DNA of 64,000 nucleotides from Neofusicoccum parvum (taxonomy: Eukaryota; Ascomycota; Dothideomycetes; Botryosphaeriales; Botryosphaeriaceae): positions 2,852,001-2,916,000 of the forward strand of contig CP087206.1 in NCBI GenBank assembly GCA_020912385.1. Direction: 5' to 3'. A program made the position numbers and the translations under genes. The notes beneath the pieces are model-generated. The model saw nothing but the letters and a program-made list of their open reading frames with translations, was not told the origin of the DNA and searched no databases. Positions within the stretch are counted from its first letter, which is position 1, and each line of letters starts with the position of its first letter. This document shows positions 22,183 to 33,180 of the stretch, piece by piece.

Positions 22183-24895
22183 GAAATAGATGGCGCAGGC
22201 AAGTCGATGGATGTTCCTCGGATCTAATCACCAGCCACTGGCGGCGCCGGGATGCCGTGGTTGTGTGTTTCTGCTGCGCCATTTCCCCCTCTGCCGTGCC
22301 CTCTTGCCATGGTTGACTGCCGGCAGACCATGCAGGCGTGCGTAAGTAGAAGCGCCTACTCGGAGTATCTATAGACAGACCCTATTAGCGGGCGCGGATC
22401 GTCCCTTTTGCCATGCAGCCTCCTCGGGTCAGAATACCCCGTGCGTTGATTGCTGACGCCCAACGTTTTTTCTTCTCTCACCGGCCGGTCACCCCACGTC
22501 CGATGCATGCAAGTGCGGCAACAGTGCGATTCTCTCCGATGAGCACACAGTCATCTTGCCGGTCACCGCCGCGCTCCGCAGCGCGGACGCAAGTCACGAA
22601 TGTACCTTGACCATCACGTGTGGTCGCGCTGTCTCAGATTTCCTGATGGCAAAAAGCCGCACGCCGCATGACAGCCACCACAAGCCCAGCAACGCGTTGT
22701 CACACAAAGCACTTGACTCACCGTCCAACAAACGCAAAGTAGCTGACCAGAGTCGATACGTCACTCCAAGCCTCCTTTCATCAGCACAACAGCCCCATTC
22801 CACGTGAGCGGTCCGCCGCAAGCCGCCTTCCTGCAAGGCTTAGTCCTCCCGATCTCATCACCAAGCCTTTGCACAAGTGACGCTCGGGGTGATTAGCAAT
22901 GGATCCATCACGGCATGCTGATTTCCAACAGCCAACGTCGGCGCGGCTTCGCAGCTGATATGACATGATGTGGCATGCTCGTGCACGCCCGTCTCCGCCC
23001 GCAACTCAACGCACCAAAAGTCGTTGCCTCCTCCTCTTCTCCCTGTGGCTGTGCACCCCCTCATTCCAACCGATCTGCCAACCAACCAGCCCGCATCTCG
23101 CTCTCCCCTCTCGTTCGCCGCATCGCCTCCCAGCACTAACCCCATGTAGCAATCCAAGAGGCTTCGCGTTCCAGGATCAGCATCTCGCCACGACAAGACC
23201 CGATTACGTGCGCCCCACCGCCCTGCTCGCCTGGCGCGGGGCGAACTTTTCGGAAACGCCGCGTTACTATCTTTGTTCTGCGCCTCGGATCCTGCTTCTT
23301 TGCGCGCATTATTCTCTGCACGATCCTTTTCGGTCCGGCGCGCTCGCGCAATTCGGCTGCTCTCTTTTGCCAGCCGGCCTGTCTCGGCCTGTTCGCCGGC
23401 GGGAGCAAAGGGCGTGCACGCTGCGCCTGAGCACGACCGCCGCCCGCGCGTGGAAAGAGGGCTGTCGCATGTCCTCTGCAGGGGTTCCTTTGCTGCTGAA
23501 AGAGAGCGATGGCGAGTGCGATCGCGGCTTGCCACAACGGGGGTCGTCGTCATCGCGGGCGGGGCTGAACTTCCCTTCAGCTAACACGTATGTGCAGTAC
23601 CCGCCTGTTCCTGGCTCGGATTCCTCTTTTTTTTCTTTCTTTCTTAATCCAGCGAGTGGCCCTGAGCCGCAGCCTTCTTGCGTGTTGAGGCGCGACGCGT
23701 TACGCGTTGGATGATGTTTTACTTCTCGCCTCTTCGCCTTCTTTTTTTTTCCTCGGCGTGTCACAGGGCCTTGAGGCATGAAAGATGGTAAGGTTCACGA
23801 AAGGGATTTTTAAAAATAAGTCAAAAAGTCTATTGATAGAAAGTGTTGTTCTTGCCTGAGGGGTTTCGGCCTACCCGCACCCGACATGTGAGGCATCCTT
23901 ATGCTGACTGCTGATCAAACTTCGGAGCCGTGGCGAGGAGTTTGGATAAGGGCACGTGGCCGGACCCCGGCGGTGTTGCGAGTATATTGGCCGCCAGGGA
24001 CAGACAATGCTGCAGGTGTGCACGTACTGTGCAGCCGACTTATTCCATTCCTTCTTCCACCGTAGGGCTGCATGCGTTCGGATGAAGTATTGACAAATGG
24101 GCCGAAAAGGGCAACGAGGCCCTGTTGATCGTCGCACCTGCTGAAACTCCCAGCCTATTTACGGCTCTACCGTCCAGATGGCTTTTGGGGGCTGCTTTGG
24201 CTGATGGCAAAATTGCCGAATGTCCCACTATGACGCAACGCCAATAACGCGCCGCACCAAGCAGGCAAAGAAACAGCGTTTAAGTAGATGGAGGTGTGAC
24301 GTCAAGTTGTCTGGCACCGCGGTGGTGTTGCATGCGGAACATCGAGGGACCCTGCAGGAAGGGCTGAACAAAGTTTGAGGGAAACGAACGTTGTAGCTGT
24401 TCAGACTTGCGCGGGGAACTTATCTCCACCAGTTAGGAATGCGCTAGTGGATAGCTAAATTAGGTTCATCAGCTTGGAAGTGTCGGTTGTCATGCTTATA
24501 AACGATTTTGTAAGCCGTTAGCGAGACCCTTTGACAACAATCAATTTATTGATGAGCGAAGCTTGAGTTTGGCTGGGCGCGGCCGTCGTGAGCACACACG
24601 AGAGTTTACGCCAGGAGGTGAGCTACTTGGATCAGCACCTGTAAAATGAGCTGAGCATCACGTAGTGGGTTTACCGTTTACGTGGAGCGCACAGTGGGAT
24701 AGACTTCGAGACCCTAGGTGATTACATTTCATAACACGTGAAAGAATTGGAAAGATTTGAAAAGAAACATTTGGTGCAGAGCACAACCTAGTCTATGAAA
24801 ATTAAGGTCTCAATTAATACCCACTTACCCGTGTTCTAAGCACCGACAGAAGCCCTCGGCTCGCATGCTTTCCTTCTTGATACCAGAGCCGCCGA
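22183..24895. other. Gene-poor stretch of 2.7 kb
   Basis: No recognisable coding region. Open frames such as 22965-23714 (+) show no domain and no conserved blocks. Holds pyrimidine/T runs around 23622-23645 and 23741-23750. The composition falls from GC-rich to more AT-rich after about 23800. Confidence 0.4.
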
Positions 24896-25636
24896 TCAAC
24901 GGTTGTCCTTTGGAGGGACAGGGGGCTTCCGTGAAGAGAATAGACGCCGGAGACGAGACTGAGAGTTCTCTCCCCTCGGAGCTGGGGCCGGTGGCGTCCC
25001 AGGAGTCCGGGGTGGAGGACGTGAAAGAAGTTGAGAAGTTGGAACTGGGCCATCCTTCGGCGGAACCGGAGGTCGGGGATTCGGGCGACGAACCGCGGGT
25101 TTCCGGCGGAGAGAGCAAACAGGCTTGGGAGCAGGACCAGCCTGCTTCTCTCCACCGACACGCAGCGGTGCTTCGCCGTTCGGCTGACGTGCGACCTGTG
25201 GTTCATCTTGATGTCTCGCCTTGTTTTCCTGTTGTTCGCCAAGGAATGATTTCTTCCAGTCCTCAAACGCAGGAGCGTCAGAGGAAGATCGCTCGCGGCC
25301 GCACCCTTCAAGCGCCGCCAGGGTGTTTGAACGATGAATCACAGTTTCGCTATGGCCGTCGTGCCTGGCGGGCAATGCACAACGGCCAGTAGGGGTGCGG
25401 TGGATGTTAGGTGCCATCCCTGCTGAGGTCTCAGAAGACGAGTTCTGCAGCTCTTTTCTGCTTCTACCAATGGCGGCTTTTCTATCCATGCTACGCACCG
25501 GGCTGATCTTCGTCACTCTTGTGTTCTCACTGTTGATTGTGAAACCTTTGGAGTGCAAAGAAGCTGTCAACTGCTGGTGAACGTGCATGTACGTACGAAG
25601 AGCTGGACGCTGTTTGATGGTATCAGTTCCGTTCAT
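24896..25636 (-). CDS. Possible proline-rich hypothetical protein with PPVPPKD motifs
   Basis: An uninterrupted 246-codon frame. The C-terminal third is proline-rich and contains PPVPPKD twice (about residues 189-195 and 237-243), with PxxP cores of the kind bound by SH3 domains. A basic RLRRLFSSRK stretch lies just before the last copy. The middle has AFEDWKKSFLGEQQENKAR, which reads like a normal helical protein. The N-terminal half is less convincing, and an intron or later start may be missed. I do not recognise the family. It may be a scaffold-type protein with SH3 partners, or a spurious ORF. It sits at the edge of a gene-poor region. Confidence 0.38.
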   Translation of the reverse strand: MNGTDTIKQRPALRTYMHVHQQLTASLHSKGFTINSENTRVTKISPVRSMDRKAAIGRSRKELQNSSSETSAGMAPNIHRTPTGRCALPARHDGHSETVIHRSNTLAALEGCGRERSSSDAPAFEDWKKSFLGEQQENKARHQDEPQVARQPNGEAPLRVGGEKQAGPAPKPVCSLRRKPAVRRPNPRPPVPPKDGPVPTSQLLSRPPPRTPGTPPAPAPRGENSQSRLRRLFSSRKPPVPPKDNR

Positions 25637-27684
25637 ATGCCCTCCGGGTTATATACATTCCTCAACATGCTATTCGATGGTATTTTGTTTGCACAGTGTC
25701 GTCTTGATCATACAAAGACATTGTTTCAGACCAATGGTTGCTTTGTTCTCCTTTAGTGGGTTTCGAGAATCGGAGAAATTACCTCGGCCACCTCGTTCTG
25801 CACCGTCCTTGTTCAAACACAACACTATCTCCATTTCAATTGTGAAAATTCTAGAAGGAGATAGATAGGAAAATGATGACTTGTCTTCAGGCAAAGTGCA
25901 TCCAAAGGGTTATGAGGCTGGTCTGGATGATATTGCACCACGTGTCAGCTTTCACTGCAAATTCGCGTCCAGACAAATTCTTCAACTTCCCATGCGTGAG
26001 GAAATAAATTCGTATTGCAATACTCCACGCGGAGCCGATAAAAACATCTGGAATAGCCAAACATCGACTATAATTTGTGTGCTCTCATAGGAAGGGTTAT
26101 GTCAACCACATTGGCCCGCAATCACGTGTTTTTACCTCCTTGTTCCACACGCGTTTTACTACTTGCCTAGTTACTACACCATACACCTACCCCAGCACAA
26201 GTCATTTGCCCCAGTTATGCGTATTTCCGTAAATCCGATTATTACACGTATATAGCAGGCCTCAGTAGCAACGATGAGAAAACCAGCGGTGTCTTATTTT
26301 CTCGCGCCGTTCGACAGGTTATTTCAGCCAGCCCTCGTCGTGATTAAAATTTACCAACTTATTGGTAAGATTGATGGAAGATGTCGACCAGCGAGTTGTC
26401 CAGTCTGACGTGAGTAGTGACGCTAAACTTATACAAGATCACTGGCCTGGTGTGTACATAGTATAACGAGTGATGTCCAAGTGGAACCTAGAAGCGGGTG
26501 TTCGATGCTTGAAGGTTGAAGACCTAGTGTTTTAAAAAGTATATCGAGGATGATAATATTGAGAAATGATTGTTAAAATGTCCTATGCGTAATTTAGCGG
26601 CTACTACAAAACAGCTACAATCAAGCGGGAAACAGGAGAAATGCTTTAAATTTGGCAATGATAGTGCAAGTTGGAAAAAGTAGAACAACACAAAGATTTA
26701 TTCTCACCAAGGCCGTAACTAATAATGACCTATATCCTTAATGTTCATACAAGTTTGGGACTCTTTAGTCTCCGCACCATCTAAAGCAGAACAGCAACGA
26801 CAGTCTAAATAGATTCGGGAATGTCCTCGGACACTAGGTAGTAAGACGTAGGGGTGTTATTTACCGAGGTCTTGGTGGAAAAGCTAGAAATTTCAAAAGT
26901 AGATTGCAGGTCGAGATTGCTCAAGCTTTAAATGACTTACAGGTTCAGCTGCTAGCGGTCTCACCTAACGACTATACGTGAACTGACCCGACGAGGAAGA
27001 TGTAGAATGAGAAACCACAACGATGTACATCGTACTGAATTTTTGTACAGTTGCATGCCGGGGTCGAGAAAGTGCGCTTAACCCGTAAGGAAGTTTTAGC
27101 TTTAAAATATTGAGGTCGAAAGTGTTTGGAGAGTTATTGGTGGATTATATGCCCCTCCTAAAAAGGTCAAATCCATCTTGTTCACGTGGTAAAAAGCTGA
27201 ATGCCTGATACGTGTTAATTTAAGCGGCTCCCCTGAATTCCTACACCGCTAGAGCGAGAGAATACCGACCGAGTATGTCGTGTATGCGGACACCGGGTTG
27301 GACCCGAGAATCTCAATCCGAGAAAGATCTTCAACACAGTTACTGGTATTGGCCTAGATTATGAAGAGAAACGAATTAGTGAGTGCCATCCCCAGTATCC
27401 ATTCGATTCTAACGTAGAGGCGGCTCCAGATGTTCACCGGAAAAATCTCGCATTCCAATGCGTCGTTCCGTGAAGTGCATGCAAGATTAACTTTGGAGTG
27501 AGGCTAAGCGTACCCGGTTTCCCCACTCCGCTGAGCTAGCTCTAAGAACAAGACAAGCTTATCATGTGCTAAACCTTTAATTATAGATTGTGGCACTAGC
27601 AAGTTGCGCACGCTCTACAGAGTACATTCCAGAGAACTAGTTTACTTGCTGTCTACGACGATGAAGTGAAATGATGCTTACTAA
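25637..27684. other. AT-richer non-coding block
   Basis: About 2 kb clearly less GC-rich than the surrounding genes. Between 26091 and 27680 no frame on either strand reaches 60 codons, unlike almost everywhere else in the window. No terminal repeats or transposase/polymerase remnants could be recognised by eye. It directly abuts the solo LTR, so decayed repeat DNA is the likely content, but this is inference. Confidence 0.5.
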
Positions 27685-27689
27685 CTTTG
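27685..27689 (+). repeat. Target-site duplication, left copy (CTTTG)
   Basis: CTTTG immediately before the TGTTACGG end of the solo LTR. The identical 5 bp follow its right end at 28122-28126. Confidence 0.88.
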
Positions 27690-28121
27690 TGTTACGGCAC
27701 AGTCTCTGAAGACGCAGAAAGGTGAGGGGCTCACGAAGGAACCCCGCAAGAAAAGGCATCCCCACGTGACTAGTGCACGTGATGATCTACCCAAGACCCA
27801 CATGTCGCCCTCACAAGCCGGGCGACATACAGCAACCGTCGCCCAGCGTAGCCCGGCTACATGGAGCAACACCAAATTGTCATAGCTTTCCTATAGTATA
27901 TAAGCACACTCACTTAGCTAGATACTTGACCCTTCGTGGTCAACTTCGATAATCAATCTACACCATTGATTAGTAACACGGCCTTCGCACGCAGTGCTCA
28001 GTCACGTGTATTCGTTCATACTTGTTCCCTCCCCTTACCTTGTACCCACTCAAGGTAAACCCTACACGGCTTACCACCCTCTTTGGTGTTTGATCCTCAG
28101 AGGCAGAGGCCCGCCGTTACA
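27690..28121 (+). mobile_element. Solo LTR of a retrotransposon (432 bp)
   Basis: The element starts TGTTACGGC and ends GCCGTTACA, i.e. TG..CA with a nearly perfect terminal inverted repeat (one mismatch in nine). It is bounded by an exact 5-bp direct duplication, CTTTG. Length and ends are typical of an LTR of a Ty1/copia or Ty3/gypsy element. Inside, TATATAAG at 27897-27904 is a good U3/R promoter TATA, followed by a CT-rich region. No second LTR, primer-binding site or gag/pol sequence is adjacent, so it is a solo LTR left by recombination between two LTRs. The intact ends and duplication suggest a fairly recent event. Orientation is taken from the TATA box. It lies 637 bp upstream of the FAD oxidase gene at 28759. 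Copia versus gypsy cannot be decided from the LTR alone. Confidence 0.88.
27897..27904 (+). promoter_or_regulatory. TATA box inside the solo LTR
   Basis: TATATAAG, the presumed core promoter of the lost retrotransposon. It points toward the oxidase gene and could still start transcripts; not tested. Confidence 0.5.
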
Positions 28122-28126
28122 CTTTG
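28122..28126 (+). repeat. Target-site duplication, right copy (CTTTG)
   Basis: CTTTG immediately after the TTACA end of the LTR, identical to 27685-27689. Confidence 0.88.
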
Positions 28127-28758
28127 CCGATGAGTGACAATAAAATTGCGCCAGGCCAGATGCCAACAATAGACGACAGAACTCGGGACAAATGTGGGGT
28201 TCTCTTGAAAGGAACCTGCGGATTGAATCTATGCTTTATCTCTGTCTTGCGTTGGCTCTTGGGCTTAACACGTGTGACTCAGAATCCGAAAAAGGGATAC
28301 ATGCAAACCCGAAGTTTCTCAAGTACACCGCTGCATGAAATGTGTCATATTAAGGAAGCACGGGCAACTAACATGTCAATTCACCTCTACTATACAGCGC
28401 TGCGCCCCTTGCATACGTGGAGATGTGTGGGCCCTTGATCTACGACCCCGCAAGATTGATTTGAATTTGCGGACGTAATGGCAATTCGGCCATTCCTATT
28501 GGCTCTAGATCCTTACGAGGGGTACCAAATAGCGTGGTTCGGATTCGGGGAGTCTCGGCACCATCATGTAGTTGTTGTTAAGGGAGCCTAGCAAGTAGCC
28601 CGAGCTTCCGAGTTTCTCGGATTTAGCTACAACACATCTACCATTTTGATGTTTGTAATTTCTTGTAGAGGTGGTAAGCATGGCTTATTTAAAGAGCTTG
28701 ATCACCCCAATATCTGCTTGACCACACAACCAGGGGTTTCTCTTGTCTCTTTTTCAAG
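28127..28758. promoter_or_regulatory. Upstream region of the FAD oxidase gene
   Basis: 632 bp between the LTR and the oxidase start, moderately AT-rich, without a recognisable gene. TATTTAAA at 28686-28693, 66 bp before the ATG, is a plausible TATA box for the oxidase. Confidence 0.45.
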
Positions 28759-30620
28759 ATGCGAGCTTTCAGTGTTCTTCCCTTGCTGCACCTGGCCAGT
28801 CTGGTCTCTGCGCAGTGTAAATGTGTGAGTGCTCACAACCCCTGAGAAATGATGTATAGCTAACATATCCAAAGGCCCACGGCAATGATTGCTGGCCAAC
28901 AGATGAGAAGTGGTCCTCGTTCAATACTTCCGTCTCCGGAAAACTCCTATCGACAACGCCAGTGGCAGCTTCGTGCTATCCAGGCCCGGACCAAAATGAT
29001 ACACAATGTGCCGAGGTCAACAAGTTCTGGAAGGACGCTGCCTGGCAGGCAGACCAACCGATAGGCTACGATTATCCGTTCAACAGGTCCTGCCTTCCGG
29101 TTGACCTGGCAGCAGGCGAGGTTCCCGGAAGCTGCACGCTCGGAGACATGCCAGTATTTGCCGTCAACGTCACCACGGAAGATGACATTGTGAAGACAAT
29201 TAAATTCGCAAAGGACAACAACATCAGGCTCGTTATCAAGTCCACTGGTCATGATATTCTCAAACGGTAGGTTCAGCGAGCGCCTCTCGCTGATCAAACC
29301 CCCTTTTCTGACAGAGGCAATAGTTCCACCGGTTACGGCAGTCTGTCGATCTGGCTCTACAACTTCAGAAACGGCGTCGACATCCACGAGTCCTACTCCT
29401 CGGTCAACACGTGCGCCGAGGAATCCTGGGCCGGCAGCGCCTTCACAGTCAAGGGAGCCTACGCCTGGTCGGACATCTATCCCCTGGCCGACGAAAAAGA
29501 CCTCGTCCTCGTCGGCGGCAACAACAAAGGCCCCTGCAGCACCGGCGGCTGGACTCAAGGAGGCGGACACAGCGGCCTCGGCCACTACTACGGCATGGGC
29601 GCGGACCAGGTCCTCTCGGCACGAGTCGTCCTCGCGTCCGGAGAAATCGTCACCGCCAGCCGCTGCTCGCACCCGGACCTCTTCACGGCGCTCCGCGGCG
29701 GCGGGCCCGGCACGTACGGCGTCGTCACCGAGATGACGTTCAAGGCGTTCCCCACGCAGAACGTCACGGTCACGTACGTCGAGGTCGGCTCGGCCACCGC
29801 CAACAGGTCCGTCTTCCTCGACGCCATGGAGGAGGTCTACTCCTCGTTCCCCTACCTCGCCGACCAGGGCTTCGCCGGCTACGGCACCTGGTCCATCAAC
29901 GCGCCCGCCGCCCTCTTCGGCAACTACACCACCGCCTACGCGCAGTCGCTCACGCAGCTGGGCGGCACCGCCGCGGGCGCGGCCGCCGCGTTCGCGCCCG
30001 TCCTCGAGAAGCTGTCGGCGCTGCGCGGCGCGGACCTGTTCGTCAACGTGACGCACCGCGACTTCGCCAGCTGGGCGGCCTTCTTCAACACCAAGCCCGA
30101 CACGATCGCGCCGGTGGGCACGGTCGGCTGCTCCGGGTCGCGGCTGCTGGACCGGCCGGCGCTGGCCGGCAACCGCACGCGCCTGCGCGAGGCCGTCGAG
30201 GCCATGGCCGGCACGCCCGACCAGCAGACCTACCACAACACCGGCCTGCACGGCGGCGCCATCCACGAGCACGCCAACGACACGCGCTCGGCCGTGCTGC
30301 CCGCCTGGCGCAAGGCCTACGTGCTCAACCTCACCGCCCGTCGCTGGAACGGGGACGCCGCCCACGACGCCGCCGTCAGCGACGACATTCGGAACGTGAA
30401 GGTGGCGGCGATGGAGAAGCTGGCGCCCGACAGCGGGAGCTACATGAATGAGGCGGATTGGGGCAACCCGAACTGGCAGGTGGACTTCTACGGGGAGAAC
30501 TACGGGAAGTTGAGTGAGATCAAGGAGAAGTATGATCCGGACAGTGTGTTCTACTGCCTCACGTGTGTGGGTAGTGAGAAGTGGGAGGAGACTGCGGATG
30601 GGTCACTGTGCAAGGTTTGA
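28759..30620 (+). CDS. Secreted FAD-linked oxidoreductase, berberine-bridge-enzyme type
   Basis: Three exons, 28759-28824, 28875-29266 and 29315-30620, giving 587 aa. An N-terminal signal peptide (MRAFSVLPLLHLASLVSA) fills exon 1. The PCMH/VAO FAD domain is visible: KSTGHD with H148 as candidate covalent flavin-binding His, GPCSTGGW with C227 as candidate second attachment Cys, GGGHSGLGHYYGMGAD, and ALRGGGPGTYGVVTEMTF. The C-terminus has the BBE motif region WQVDFYGENYGKLSEIKEKYDP and the family's short tail. Several N-x-S/T sites (NNT, NRT, NDT, NVT) fit a secreted glycoprotein. Known members oxidise sugars, alkaloids or secondary-metabolite intermediates; the substrate here is unknown. No biosynthetic genes lie next to it, so it is a stand-alone enzyme. 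It is strikingly GC-rich in exon 3, in contrast to the AT-richer upstream flank with the LTR. Confidence 0.93.
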
Positions 30621-31053
30621 ACGCGGTCAGTACAATTCAGTGTCATTATTTGGTATAGACAGGCATCTCAACATGGCTTCGTTATTCTTGCTAAATAGTT
30701 TGTGTAATTATTTCAAGATGATTGTATTCTAATAATCTCGCATCGTCACCACTAATAAACCTAACCAGTCAAACTATCAACTTGTCATGTTGAGGTGCAG
30801 CATGTCAGCACGCTGACCCAACGCTCTTGGTCGAAAAGCTGTGGACGGCAACACAGCAAGGTAGGAAGTGACGCATATGGCACACGGAAGTGGAAAAACA
30901 GTGACCGAACCCCTTCCTCTGATCTCGTTATTCGAACTCCATGATATTTGAGCATTTATCCGCCCTTTGGGTATACCAAAGACGCCAGCAAGTCAAGTGA
31001 ATATCCGTCGCCGCCCTGTAGCATTTAGAAACCTTTTCCCGTCATGTACCTCC
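30621..31053. other. Convergent spacer
   Basis: 433 bp between the stops of the oxidase gene (+) and RAD7 (-). AT-richer, with several AATAAT/ATAAT motifs usable as poly(A) signals; no gene. Confidence 0.5.
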
Positions 31054-33180
31054 TCAAGCACTAACGTCTACCATCATCTTCGAGGCCTGTTCCAACGGCT
31101 CCATCAAAGAAGCCGCCACTGCCATATCGAAGTCGGTGATGCCAGCCTGCTCAATATCATCCAAAGCCTTGGGTACACCGATGAGAGTGACGCCCTTGGG
31201 AACGACCACGCCCTCGACACTGAAATTTCCAAAGCTCACCAGGCGCTCAAGCTTCGGGCAAGACTTGAAGATACCCGCAACAACGACCGTGTCGACTGGG
31301 TTGCAGAAGGAGATGTCGACGGTCTTGAGCTCTGGGTAGACCTTTTGGCCATCAAAGACCTCCATGAAGGCCTCGTGTGAGATGTGGCGGCATGAGGCGA
31401 GGTTTAGGGCCTCGAGCTTTGATCCAGAGTGCTTCATGAGCGCCCGTAAGCCTTCAGAAGCTAGACCGATGGCCTCTTCAGGTCCGTTGGGGTTCTGATT
31501 GTCGACGTCGCGAGTGCTGTTGAAATCTGCAAAGTGAAGCGGAGGGTTGGCCCAATCTGTGAAGAGCGCAGCAAAGCCAACGTCGGAGCAGTAGTCGTTC
31601 TCAGAGAAGCGGAGCTTGCGGAGGTTACGGCATTGAGCATGAATGGTGTCGAGAACATCATCGTTCGCATCAAGGAAGTGCTCGAGTGACAGCGTCTCCA
31701 ACCCCGCGCCAACACAACCAATAAGGTTGACGACGCGCTCGCTTGCGACGTCTGCGGAGGTCTGGAGAGAAAGGTAACGAAGGTGTTTGAGCTTAGAAAT
31801 AGCATCGATGGACTCGGAGGTGATGCGACGACACAGCTTCAACTTCAGGCGGATCAGATTGGGAGCAAAGTCGACCATCGTCTGTAATATCTCGTCGTCA
31901 AACGCAGCATCGAGCCATTGCAGCTTGAGCTCCTGCAGCTTTTCCCCCTGCCGCAGGAAGAGTTGCCTCCACATGTGGTCCGTAACCAAGTTCGAGGCGT
32001 ACAGCTGCAGGTGGCGAATGTTCTTGCACTTGTCCAGCATGTACTCCATGTTCTCGTCTTTGAACTGGCAAGCATTGCGCAAGACGATCTTCTGGATGTG
32101 AGGTACATTGGCGAGTAGTTCGGTGTAGTCCTCCGTCTCGAGGTAAGCAGCATCGTGAACAGCAACTCCATCGAGGTCAGGGCGCAGGAAGAGCTTCAGC
32201 GTGCCAGGGGTGAGCACACGCTTCTTGGAGAAGATCTCTGCAATCCTCTCTAGAATTTTCTCAGGAAGGTCGCCAAACTCGTCAATGTCGTTGTGATGCT
32301 TCGCAACCTTCTCGATGCAGAGCTGTTGAAGGGTCTTGGCTCCCTGTGGCTTGTAGTTCGCATCCATGCGGTCGCTCTCAAGCTTGCGCCGGCGGGCCTG
32401 ACCAGCGGACTTCTTCGGCTTCTTCGACGGACCAGCATCAGCAGCAAGTTCTTTGCCACAGGGAGTGCACAGCAATCCGCCGTCGGGGCCAGACTTGCTG
32501 TAAGGAGTGACTGTGAAGCGTTTGTTGCAAACTTCGCAGTTGTCTAGCTGACCAGGCGGAGGTTGACTTTTTTTGTACATTTCCCGGGCAAGACCATCGT
32601 CGTAGTCGGAGTCGCTGTCTCCAAGCTCAGCCTTCCGCTCAGCCTTCTTCTTCTGGAAGGCTTTGCTCTTCTTGATTTTCGCCAGCTTCTTGGCTTCAGC
32701 AGTTATGTCGCTGGCCTTCCGCTTCTTGGATGATGCCGAAGAGGGGCCAGCCTCCGCATCTCCGGTCTGTGCATTCTCGTTGGAGGCGGAGGTCGCAACG
32801 TCGGGTGCCTGGTTGGTGGAGTTCTCACCATCGCTGCGGGCTTGCTCACGGCGCCGGTCGTAGTTGTCCCGAATCTCAGCAGCAGAAATGTTGTTCGCCT
32901 GGAAAATTGTAGTAATTAGCCTATGAAGAAGGTTGAATGGGCCAAAGCAGTTGATGGGCATGGTTGAAGACGTACAGCAAGGAAGTCGGTCAAAGCAGAG
33001 TTCCTGTGATGATGAGGTCAGAGGTTGCGGCAACGGACAAAAGAATGGCGGCTGCTCCATCAGACGGATGCTGCAAAGGGCTGGAACGTACGGCCCGCGA
33101 ATGCGGTTGGCGTTGGAGCGTCTGCTCGACCTGCTGTTTGTCAGTTGAGAAGGCGAGCGGCGGATCGGACCGGCTCACAT
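31054..33180 (-). CDS. RAD7: DNA repair protein Rad7 (leucine-rich-repeat, nucleotide excision repair)
   Basis: Four exons on the minus strand: 33180-33179, 33130-33092, 33003-32976 and 32898-31054, giving 637 aa. Spliced, the N-terminus reads MSSRRSNANRIRGPNSALTD then FLAANNISAAEIRDNYDRRR, the diagnostic Rad7 start (RGPxSALTDFLxxNNISA). A lysine-rich charged region follows. Then a Cys-rich module CEVCNKRF...CTPCGKEL and a series of leucine-rich repeats over about residues 240-600 (e.g. LRHLQLYASNLVTDHMW-type and LEALNLASCRHISHEAF units). Role by family: with Rad16, and as part of a cullin-type ubiquitin ligase, it acts in global-genome excision repair of untranscribed DNA. Exon 1 appears to carry only AT of the start codon; splicing of the 48-bp intron 33131-33178 completes ATG, and the unspliced reading is ATG followed at once by TGA. 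The upstream frame gives no other ATG. Confidence 0.9.

Noticed and set aside
29251..29736. Ser/Thr-rich 161-codon frame over the oxidase gene
   Set aside because: Out-of-frame reading of exon 3; the real frame continues through the splice at 29314.
28947..30365. 472-codon open frame on the minus strand
   Set aside because: Antisense shadow of the GC-rich FAD oxidase exon; Ala/Gly/Arg-rich composition and no domain, while the + strand has clear motifs.
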